In this document: positions 11,329-23,414 of the stretch, piece after piece
Layout of the letters: each line of letters starts with the position of its first letter
Numbering within the stretch: position 1 is the first letter of the stretch
DNA from: Arthrobotrys musiformis
Lineage: Eukaryota > Ascomycota > Orbiliomycetes > Orbiliales > Orbiliaceae
DNA length: 64,000 nt
Reading direction: 5' to 3'
NCBI GenBank assembly: GCA_036971715.1
Contig: JAVHJL010000004.1
Location: 124,001 to 188,000 of the forward strand
Notes under the pieces: generated by a model
What the model was told of the DNA's origin: nothing
Seen by the model: only the letters and a program-made list of their open reading frames with translations
Database searches by the model: none
Program-made: the position numbers and the translations under genes

Positions 11329-14300
11329 AGGTCAATTAGAACGATCGAGATCGAGAGACTGAAATTGAGTCCGAGGGAGTCTCAGGTAAACAAAAGGCCT
11401 TCAAGACTCGAGACCAGATCTGGAAAGAAATTCCCGTCCTGAGGTCTGGATATTGCAAACCCGATTCCCTGGCTTGTTCTTTCGATAAAAATTATAACTT
11501 CCTATCCCTTTGCTCCCAGAATTCCAATATGCTGTCGCCCTAATTCGCAACTTATCACCACCTCCTCCTGGATTCAAACCAATTTCAGAACCAATACTCC
11601 TCGGAATGGTTAGTGCCGTGGTATCGACCCGCTGGAATTATATATAAATGATGATGGGGAGAAGAAAAAAAAATTGGAGAGAGGAAGAGAGAGACGAAAA
11701 TATTCAATTCGTAACTTGTGTTTTCAGAAGGCTGGCATAATAGCGTAAAACGTACAGACTAGGCTGTTGAACGACGCAGATAGCGATGCGCTACAGCTTC
11801 CTCGCTGCAGTATAATGCGATGGCAAAGCAATAGTATTTTTGCCTCAGGTTCGTTTTACACCTGCAGCTTTAACCTTCTCAGACAAAATTTGTAACCTCG
11901 GGTTTTCCGTAAACCGTTATGTGCCTTGCAGCTGTTGACGCTTTGGGGGACTGTTACGAGGAACTTCGTGATAGCTATCGCCCTCGATCCGTGCTGAGAA
12001 TGCCGACCCGAATGTCGCCCCTTGCAGAGAATTAACTGATGGCTCAAGACAGGTCTGGCCGGACTGTAAGACAACACAGCCGAGTGGAATTTCACTGAAG
12101 TTCGGCGGTTTTATTGCCACAGGATGGCTGAAATGCTTGTGGATTCCTGTTGCGTGAGCCAAGGGATGGACGGTGAAGCGAATTATCGACTTTGGGGTTG
12201 ACCGGTTATGCTATGCGAGTCTGCGGCTCTCCAAGCTCGACGGCGTAACGTTACCGCCTAAGGAAAGCTCAGAGAAAAGAAATAAGAGAACAGAATAAAA
12301 TGCAAATCGCGGCGTCTCGAAGGTATTTTCGGGTTAGCGGGTATAAGAATTAAATTCCTCCCGGGGAAATCGAATGTCGTCGTCGTGAAGAATTATTCGT
12401 TGGGGTATACTAGCTTGATCCTGTAGCTGGCCCGGCAGGGTAGATATTATAATATAATCGAAATGTCGAGGATGGCGGTGAGGATTGTACGGTATAGCTT
12501 AATGCTCCGTTCGGTGCTGGCAATGCCGCTGGCTTCGAACAGAATATCGGCTGGGCGACGTCGTTATCGGAATGCAAAATGTAAATTCAGACGATGATAA
12601 AACACCCAGCGACTGAATTTGAAAGGCTAGAAGGCTAGAGGCTACTTTGGGGAGGAAGGGACCCCAGGTTGGTTTTATTCTTTCTCAAGACTATATGCCG
12701 CAAGGCCGGCCAATTGTGGGTAGGAATATTTCGCCCTTCGCACAGCAATCGCCTGTACAATTTCCAGGGCTTGGGTTCTATGTATGTATTGTGCAAGCTC
12801 GAGCGGACCCACAACCTGAACGGTTATGAACCGGTTCTTGTCCTTGTGCAAATCTCTCGGGACTCGTTGCTTTTTCTTTTTCTTTTCGTTTTGGCTTCCC
12901 TTGAACTATAGTACTGGGCTAAATGTATATAACGTAACACCACCCAAAGGAGCGAGAAGGGAAAAGAAATTTGGATCAAATGGGAGGCGACGATGCCGAT
13001 GAGGGTCCTGTGCAGCTGGTAAACTAGCTCCGTGTGATTCCTGAAGCTAGGATAAAGCTAGATTGGCCGAATTGAATTTGTCTCTGCAGTTGGTACGACT
13101 CAATCCTTTCTTGTGCCTGCAGTTGTATTCAAACCCACGGTTCGAGTAATATGGACTGTATGTATGTTGTATGTATCTATGGTTTGTACCTTTAGAGGGT
13201 CTTATTCCCAAACTCTGGAACTACCAAAAAGCGCAGGCTGTATCATTGTGGCAAGGGTATGTCAGATGCCGTCGAATTTATAGTTACCAGGAAACATGCG
13301 AAGTGGTTTTTTTTTTTTTTTTTTTTCTATTTCTCATTTTCTGCATGCAAAAGCACCCTGAACCCAGACCTCCACATTTTTTTCTCATCGATGAGACCGA
13401 GATTTTTTGTTTGGGCTCGTGCCTTCTTGTGAAAGAGTTGGGGTACCCCAGGCCTTCCCCCGTTAAAGTGGAGCATGTTCCACCTCTCATTGGTCTTGGA
13501 AAGCAACGGTGATGTTGTTTGGCTTTCCCTGGTGTTATGTACCGAGAGTGACATACATGTACGTCGAATCGAAAAAAGAAACTACCCCAGATGCAACTAA
13601 GAACGATCCGGTCGGCTGGTCGAAGAGACTTTTCAAGAGATATTACAGTGCAGTGTGGATGTATCTACTCCAGACTTTGTAGCTTGCGCATCTGTTCCCC
13701 AGAAGAGATTCCCCACCCGACGGTCCCTCGACATCGTGGAACAAACGCTTTTATCCCGCCTTTTACATTTTCGAGAATTTCTATTCGCGAGGATATCAAG
13801 CAGAGGCGCAGAAGAGACCTGAGCGATATGATAAATGGCTCGCTAGATTCGAATTTTGTTCTATGCAATGCACCTGCATGATCATGGCCATGGACAGCTA
13901 CGGCCGGCAGGAGTAAGGTTAATATATCCTGGCTCAACTAACCGTCGTCGACAGAGGGCTCGAGCTCGAGCTGACAGCCACTATACGAACTCCAACCCTT
14001 CGATTTATAAATCTAAATGCAAAAAATGACATATCGGCCACCCGAAGGCGCTCGCTGAGAATGAGGGGATTTAGCGCCCTCGCGGACTTTCCCATTAGTT
14101 GGTTGTTTTTGAAAACCTGCATGAATCGTGTGGAAATAGAATTTTCTGGTCCTTACTTACATTGGGGGTTAGCCACACACACATGTCTCTCTTGACTAAG
14201 CCCTTCACCATTCGAAGTTTTCTCATAGTGGAAGGTCTTAAAGTCGCGAGATGTAACAGTCGATTTGAAGGCTAGAAGCCTGTGCGCAACGAAAGGAAGC

Positions 14301-14512
14301 GGAGAGCTCAATGATGGTTGCTCGTGGTGCCCTCAAAAATGACGATTTGGGACCTAACCCTGTATGGCCATAGACCCGATACCCGGTCTACCTATGGAAT
14401 CGAACCTGATATGTCGCCAAATCGCAGGCGACTCGCGTGGCTCGACTTTCAACCGGGTCGAGTCGGGTACTCGGTGCATGTTTGTCAGAATCAGAAATCC
14501 CGCTTGAAAATC

Positions 14513-14551
<39 letters not shown>
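14513..14551. repeat. T13-A26 homopolymer junction
   Basis: Thirteen T are followed directly by 26 A. The run is self-complementary at its centre. It may mark an insertion remnant or may simply be a slippage-prone tract; no flanking duplication was recognised. Confidence 0.85.
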
Positions 14552-17500
14552 CATCGTCAAAACACCGTCATATGATCTGATCTTTTCCTCTTGGGCATAA
14601 GTACTCACTACATTATCGCGTATGTACACAAGACCTGCAAAGGGGAAATTCCTGCAGCTAACTTTCACACTTGGATACTCTCACACTCGGTAACTTTTAC
14701 CAACAAGTGTAAACATCGTGACTTCACACATATGCTATGAATATATACACATGTACCTATGCCTAAACGAGTCGGTTTTGGCCGCAAAGCAATGTTGCCC
14801 GCGGGCCTAGAACGAGATTTCTGTCGCCAAAATTATCGCTTCAAAAATCTGTCCTTTGTACAATTGTGTGCGCCCGTGCATGCACGTACACATGCAGTTT
14901 GTTTTCTTCGAGCTGTTCTGGTTCGAATATATTTCCATTTGGAAACCAAACCAAAAGAAATCCAACTTTTGCAGCATGTCAACGTTGTCCCAAGCCTTGG
15001 GCGGAATCGCGGTAAGTATCTCTACATAGTAAAGTAAATGAACCCCACAAATTCACTTTGGAACAATTTCAATACTGTTCTTGTTTCCGGTTTCGTTTTC
15101 TTTCCTCTCAAATTTGTCAAAGATATCTCAAAATCTCAAAAACCACTTCTATGTTTTGATATCCTCTTGACGGGGTTGAGGAAGGCACCAACGGCCCCGC
15201 AAACTGGGGGCACGCCACATATGCACTTATCCCCGCTCCCTTTTCTTGTCCCCTCCAAATCCAAAAAGCAAATATGCAGCCTCATGGATCGTCACGCCCA
15301 CTGACAAATCCGACATGCCGTCGGCAGGAGCTACCTCTACTTGATACTGCCGATACTCTCGTGTAAAGAGGAAGAATCCAAGCAACTGAGAGTCTTCAGG
15401 TGGTCAGAGCATCGCTGCATCTGAATCACGCAGACATCTTGCAGAAAGTTTCGCTTTTCAAGCTTTCTAGCTCCGTTTTTTCAGGAGTAAAAAAAAAGGA
15501 TACGAAAGGTGCCTCGTATCACAGGCCCTTTTTCTCGACAAGCTAAAAAGTCTTACATCCGAAGCTCTCATAAATCGTCATCTTAAGCTTAATATTATGT
15601 TTAAAAATCGCGGAACCAGGCCAGCGACTTCCGTGCCGTTAAGGGAACTGAAGAGCCTTCAACGGTAATAGATAGGGTTACGGCGGGCCCTTATCATAAC
15701 GTGCCGAAACTATAGACTCAGGGCAATATCATTGAAGAGGGGATTTTATTACTATAAATCTCGAAACACGTTAAGGTGAGCCTCCAATCGTTGGATAAAA
15801 ATCATCACTCTCCGACGGTGGAAAAATGTGTTTGAACGCTATATCGTCCCATTTATAGGCCTCACTAAAACCAAATAGTTGGGGATCTTCATTGCGATTC
15901 CCGGCTTCAGTCTCCTGCGTAGAGTTATCCTAGGAGTAGAAATACCCGGTAAATCGCCAGCAATTGTCCGCGGCGATTATAATACATAACTAACTGAATC
16001 TTTTCCCCTGCCTCACTGCATATTCCCCTTACCCCCACTGCGGGCTGCGCTGTGGTGGTGATTTTAGTCAAAGAGAGTCTTCTTCACCACAGTTCACGAC
16101 CACGAACCCAATGTCGCCCAAGTTTTTTAAAGTTATCTTGGCGTTATCCTGCCACCTTGGGACTGTTTGTTCAGGAGAATATCCCGCTTTGACCAAGTAT
16201 GTCTTGCCAACACGAGCTCAGAAAATTTGACGAGCACCTTAAGCCTCGCAACGGAAAGTATATTATCAATAGTAATAGCGGCTCCCTTGCTACCATTTGG
16301 CAGGCATCAGGCAATGTCTCAAGCAAATGGTTTTTTGACCTCACTCCTGGCTCTTTGTCATAAAATTCCCATGTTGACGGGAAAATAATTTGGAGAATTT
16401 TGGTTTGGGGCTTAGGGGTACGTATACGATCCGGTTCCCCGGGCCTTCAGACGAGTCCAGCGAGGCCCACGTTAGCTCCTTGATCAATTGAGCAATAGAA
16501 TTAAACATCGATGGTTTGTCATGTTACACAAACTAGAACATATAAACTACATGTCGAGACACCGATCGATTAACGGCATTTCCAAAAACGCTTGAGCTAT
16601 CGGAATGCACACTATTAGACCTCCAGCTGGCCAGGCGTACAGAAAAGTCTTTCCTAAATAAGTACCGGCAATTTGGGACTAAAATGTGACACTGCCGCAA
16701 TACAGAATAATGAGACACTGTATTCGAGAATTCCCGACAGTCAACCAAGACAGTCAATAATATGTTGATCTTGTTGATCTTTATAATATACCCGCCAGTT
16801 CATGACATTTCGAACGTGAACAAGGGAGCTTTGGCCAGCTCGTGGATGTCAGATTTGTCTTAGATATCAATGCAACTGATCCTACCGGTCCTTACTTAAA
16901 ACCGCTCCCAATTACCAAAGTCCAGGAGCATGCCGCGCCAACGGAAGCCTAGGAAAATCGACCAATATTATAGAAATCGATCTATCTGCGCGAAAATCTA
17001 TCCTGAATATCCCCGTAAATTTAGAGAGATTTAGATTTCAGCTCTATACTCTATGCCCTTGGTACCATGGTCAGTTGATAAAATACCAATATCATAGTAA
17101 TATTGCCTCAACCCCAAGTTGAAAAACAGATATTGGCCAGGGACGAGTTTTGGACGACAATAAGGTTAACACAGGTCTTAGCTTTCGCGCGATCGCTAGT
17201 TTCGTTTCACTCTAGATATCGACATTACATATGAACATTCTTCAAACCCCTGCAGGAGTACTAGTATAGTAACTCAGCGAATAGAGTCACCCTTAAGGGC
17301 CCTTTAAACTCATTCGGGCCTACGGATCCCCCATCTCATACTATGATGTTAAATGCTTGCTGGTCGGCCCATGGGGCGGTACCTATCTCCAAGAGTAATG
17401 TGTATTTTCGGCTTTAACTGGTTTCGTACCCGCTTTAACTTTAATTATTCTCTTTGCTGTTGAGCAATTGAAACTGGTAACTAGTTACCCACAAATGACC

Positions 17501-20500
17501 ATCTTATATACTCAGTGTATGGAAATTTAAACTAGATGGCCTGAGTAACAATCTCAATTCGTTCGGTTCCGCTCCAAGAACAATCCTGGAATATATTTAG
17601 ACGACTTTAAAATATTTCTTTACGTCTCGAGATTTCGCGGCAATGGCATTCAACGCTGGCTAGTTCAAGCGTTTATCCAAGAATCGATCCGGAGTATTGA
17701 ACCCATTTCCCCAAGGGGGTTCTGTGGCTAAACTAGCTTGTATCGATGTCGACGTCTTGCATCTGAAAAAAGTCACATTATATCTAATCCTCATGCGAGG
17801 AAGCCTCCTAGCCCCCGCCTGGTTCAACCTGGCTTGGATTTCAGGTAAATCGATGGTGGCCGGTAGCTGATGCTATGTAATGAACAAGGCGTTTAGGAAA
17901 TGCGCAACGGGTTAATTAAGAGAGGATTCGCATTATTAATATCATCATCATTTGCATTTATCAGCATTCGGAGCTCAGTACTTAATCGTAAATTTGCAAG
18001 GCATGTATAGCATTTGGGAAGGAGAACCCGGCCCTCCCCTAGGGCCCCTTAACTTGGTCAACACGGTTCTCGATCACAACACAGGTCTAACATCATGAAT
18101 TCGGTCGGTTGCCGGTTTCCTGCCTAGATGCATCTTGATATGAGCCCACTCAGTTAAATTCAATTTATTCGGCCTAATAACTAGTCCTTCTGCGGACCGT
18201 TCCGTCAATTCTCCCCTGAATACACTTTGATACCAACTTCGATAAACAAAATATTGCATGCAGTCAAGAAACCGCGGGACGTTAAATTTGATGGAAGGGG
18301 TAAGCTCGATCCGGGTAGATATATGCGGCGGACATAAAATCTAAATAACTCGGTATATTCAAACCACGACATTTGATTGCCACCAAGAACTTGCTTTATC
18401 TTCGTTCAAGCAACCATATTTCAGATTTATAATTGCCACCCAAACAGTCCGAGAACCTCTCAAAAACACTCACTTCCGCCTGTATATGCTCAAATCGATT
18501 GAACTCCAGCGCCACAAACCTCCTCTCGCAAGGCCGATTTCATTCCCAACCATCTGGAAATCGAAAGGTGAAGACGCCAGGCTATTATGTTCCTGCGGGA
18601 AACCCTCGCCTTTCGAGGCAACGAAATATTGTCAATATCGTCCCACCTCCGTAATTCACATTCTGCCCAATATTTCCATACTTCAAACATGATCCATTCA
18701 ACTGGGCCTCTTCATTCCCTCGACCGAGTATTCATTTCCAGCAGAATTCGAGCTCCCAACCGTCAGTATCTCCGGAGCTGAAGTCACGCCACCCACACCT
18801 TGGGTGAGGATAACAAGCAGTAACTGGGATCAAATGGTTTCACCCCAGTAGGAAATTGGATGTTCACTGGCCTCGTACCCAGACGTCACAAAGGGATACC
18901 GATGTTCACCGCTTTCTTACATTTGATGTATGTGGTTTTGTGCTGCAGTATGAATTAAGACCGCCCAGACAAAATTGCACTCGTGATCGATTAATTCGCC
19001 AAAGCGAAGATAAGACCAAACCAGTCTAACCTGCTACTCGTTGACCTAAACGCTTGAAGGAATATCTATGCATGAGATGTGGCACGACACCACTCCTTGT
19101 TCTGATTATATCGCGGTCATTGTAACCTTATTTTTTGATGACAGGATCCCTTAAGATCTTGTTGGATATCTCGGTCGTATATGGTATCCTGCATGAAAGA
19201 CTAATACTGGAGCACATACGACACGGCTAAAAAGAATTATAGAGAGGCCCCTAGCATGTAGAGAACTAGAATCCGATAATATGCACCCTCGAATAGAACC
19301 AATAATAGGATAGAGAGGAGCATCGAATGGTACTTTTCGTTTGGCTCAAGTACTCTGTCTACGCACAAAATTTACGGGAATATAGATATCTTTGAACAAA
19401 TCTTAGTGTTTTTTTGGGCGATAGCCCCAAATATTTGGCTCGTACCCAGACTGTTAGGGTGTCCAAATATCACGATGAGCAGATTATTACTTGATCCTCA
19501 TAAGAACACACAACCAAGTATATATGTATAAGGTCAGTAATACTTAATTGTGTACCAATACCAAGATTCGTTCTATGATGGGGATGTCGGCAGGGTGCGA
19601 AGTGGTCCTGTATTTTTAAGAAACAGAAGCGGTTAAGCCCAGCTATAACGACAGGACACAAATTAGCTAGTCAGATATATATATTTAAGGAGCTGCATGA
19701 ATGTTTAGACGTCCCAAGATATCTAGATGGGTTGCACTTGGACTCGTTCTTCGCTTCAATCGATAGATCTTTCGAATTCATGGCATTGAATTGTCATGCA
19801 TCATGCCATAGCTGGCTAATATAATGCAACGCAATTGTGCAAAACTAAAAATAAATCCTATATACAGCGCGTGTGGACAGTATTAACATAGATCTCGAAC
19901 CCTGTAATATTCTGAATGCAGTGGGCAATACGAGAGTTGGTTGGTTACCGTTGGCATTGAACCATCGAAGCTAAGATTTTGGGCTTCCGCAAACGGGATA
20001 CTTTGATGTAAGGATGTGGCAACACAGATAAACTTGTTGGATTTTATCACCGTCAGTGACGCTGGCGCCTGATATTAGTTGGCCGGGAATATAAATGCGG
20101 CTATACTAAATAAGAGGTTGAGGATGGGGTTTAAATAGACTGCTCTTGGTGCCTAATTCTCATTGCTTGATAGTCTTCAATTCAAAGTGGGGTTTCGAAA
20201 CTTCAAAATCAAAAATTCTAAACTGCCCAGTCTACAGGAACCACCTACGGCCTGCTGGCCACTGTCAACGTTGTCCCAACACCTTCTTTACTGTATTACT
20301 GGAGGAATAGCTAATTAGATCATGCAAAACAACATTCTGCTGCCAAACAGTAATATCGCCCCATTGACGGGGATGTCAAGATCTCAAGGTGCCAAACCGG
20401 CGGATATAAACCACAACATCCCGGAGAACGACCCCCACTTTCAAGACTCGGGGTTTAAGAAGGGTCTCATTAATATAGGGCGTAAAGTTGGACTAGTTGT

Positions 20501-23414
20501 AAGATACAACTCACCAAGCCCTGAACCCTATCGATGAACTTGTCCTTCTCTCAAACGTGCTAATGTAGATGAACTTGTTGGGGTTTAGTCCCGAAAGCCA
20601 TCGGTCTCACAGTCACCCTTAGAAGAGCATCCGATCCTTCAGCCTTCGGTGTCCCGTCCTAAGGGCTCATTCCGATCCAACAGCTACCCTAACGACAACC
20701 AAGAGTATATACCACCCGAGAGTCAACTGATGGCATCTATGACTACACAAGCTCTAAAGAAAGATCAAGAAGATGCACGGATTAGAAGAGCTTCAATGCA
20801 GGGATAGTCCTGGAAATGCGAAGGATATTGTGTTTGTGTGTGGCAAATATGGGACAAATATAAGGCACACATGAGCTCGATCAAGTTGATTAGATGGGTT
20901 GGGGGAACAGAACCGAGAGATTCAATTTATTTTTTCGCTTTTCGCGCAAACACTTGGTCTTTAAGTTGGCCGTTGAACAAAACGGTTGTATCATACGGTG
21001 GCCTAGGGGTTAATCACCTGCATAAGCTCGGATTGAAGGCACGTGCAGCGAAGTCCCCGACTATTTTGGGAGCGATGAGGGGTATAAGTAGTTCCATTTA
21101 GGGGAGGGTTGGATTATTTGTGATATAAGCTCATCCTGATTTGCTGCATTCTTATTTCTTGGTCGTTGGCAGATGCCGAGGTGCACACTTTCTGAGTTTA
21201 CTAGCTCTCGTCAAAAGGAAGATTATTGGCTTCTTTTCGATTGTTGGCTGTCAACATGTTGGGGGGGTGCCTGGTTCCAACTCGGCTGCATACAGACGAG
21301 TCTTTTACGAGTTAGTTAATTCAGGCTGTCACATCGATGAATCCATCCCGCGTGTATTTATTCTTTTGCGGCATCGACTTCAACTTTTGTACCTTCAAGT
21401 ATCCAACATTGACAAAGTAGCTGGCGAATTGAACATGGTGTTTTCGTCGAATACGGATGAATATGGCGACGTAGGATTCCCGCGTGATTGTTGGGGCGGT
21501 ATGCCTGGCATAGCTAGGCAGGGACTTGGAGAAACTGGGCGATTAATAGTCGTTTTTGCGAGAGGAAGACAGGATTGATAGTGTAGGCTGTGCTAATTTT
21601 GTGTTATTGTTGGATTTTCGCAGGGTCTGGTTGGGATAACGTGTATACAGTGGGAGGGACGGTGATGTGAAGATACATGGAGACCTCGTGGGGTAGACGG
21701 GGATTCAAAGGCGCCTTGTATGCCCTAAAGGATCACTATCGAGGGAGAATACAAATAGTAGTCTTCAGGGTTCAAGAGTATAGAAGTTCAAAATTTCAGA
21801 GAAGAGAAATATCTTGAGGGAGACTTCACAAGTTAGAATTCCCTTCCGCAAAAACTGAGCTTGGGAAGTCATGGCAGACGTACTCTCGTGTATAAATTTT
21901 GTTTCGAATGAAGTTGAAACAAACTTTTACAGCTCACAAGGTTATTTAATTAAGGGTCAACTGGGCTAACCGCCTGTGTCTGCTATGGAGAAGAGAAGTC
22001 GAAATAGCCGACGCCGCCGCGTAAGCTCGATCTTGTCTGAATTTTTTTCATTTCCAGAGACCCACTCGGTCATCCGATAATCTTATCATGGGATGGAAGA
22101 TCAAACTTTATTACGCAGAGTCTCGAGCTGTCGTGGGTAAACTCTGTGATTGCATGCATACTGTAGGTGCATATAGAATCTCGACACTGGTGAGCTCTGT
22201 ACGATCATTTACCCTCGACTGAAGTTCATCGCCGGTGTACACTTTATATTTACGGTAGACTAAGCGTGGTAGTCAGAAACTTTAGAAGCGCTATAGCTAG
22301 ATCCAGATCCATAGATTCGAGGCCAGTTGTATATTTATGTTCATAGATATATAAGTGACTCGAAGCTTCGGGTTAATTAGGGCAACCAGGCCGGGGGGGG
22401 TCAAAATTCGAATACAAATTTTATATGTATCAACTATCGATATACACGGGTCCATACTGTCGATCGCCCTCACGTACATCTATACTCTGTTTGGCTCAAA
22501 ATCCATTGAATCGAGGGCTAGGTAACCCCACCCGGCGTATATATATATTAGTATAGGTATCTGGTATAATATTAACAAATCCAACGAAATAATAGTCAAT
22601 AATTGGTAAGAGAAGAGAATGCGAGTTCGAATCGAATCCGGCCCATGCACTGACAGCGGGGAGTCCGCATCAACCAGTCTGGCTTTGCCAAACTATCAAT
22701 ACTCCGTGTAATATATATATAATATAATACGAGGTCTGATCCTAGGCTCTGGTTGTCGTGAAAATTAACTGTCGAGGAAATTATTACTTCGAGAATGCTG
22801 AATATGGTCGGTCGGACAATCGGCATGAAAACTTGGCGAGGCTTACGTAGTCGTCCTCATTCAAACCCGCACATTCGAGTGATGGCTTGACGAGGTGCTT
22901 GGAAGTCGGGCCCACTTCTGTCCGCTCTGTGCCAGTACAAGCCCTGGACATGGCTCTTGGCAGTCGCGCCTTGCAGAAGGTTTCAGGCTTGAGAACATTA
23001 TTGCGCGAGGCTCGCTACTGGAGATGCCGATGAAGCAGACCGCAAATGGCAGAGTTTGAGGCCGAGGCCGCGAGGGAGGGCTTAGATTATGTTATTTGCC
23101 TTCACGTCATTTTCTGCGTCGAGATTGCCATTTGCAAGTGCAAGCCGGGCCCCGCGGTCTCGAATCGAACCTTTTCTCCACCGTTCCACTGGAAAGCTTA
23201 CGCAGCTTGCTTTTAATCCGTCCATGATCAAGGTTGCATGTATTATCTACCGCCCTCCCTTTTCTCCTCTTGTAAGGGTGTTTCTTAACAGGGTTAATAC
23301 AGATAAGATAATAAATATCTCCATCTTGCATGTTTTGACAGCAAACTCTCTCCGTTTTTGCATCCCTTTTTTCAAAAAAGTATTTTGATGGGTTCGAAGT
23401 GTTCGTAGACCAAA

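Larger units (their letters stand above)
10893..23414. other. Gene-poor 12.5-kb stretch
   Basis: No reading frame here carries a family motif or splices convincingly into one. The longest open frame lies at 21141-21578 (145 codons, plus), with another at 20838-21101. Base composition is mixed rather than extremely AT-rich, so a classical fully RIP-mutated island is not obvious. The left end must contain the promoter of the sugar transporter and the right end that of the fasciclin gene. A tetranucleotide repeat near 11288 and a T13A26 tract at 14513 are listed separately. It may hold long untranslated regions, non-coding RNA or degraded transposons that cannot be recognised by eye. Confidence 0.45.
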
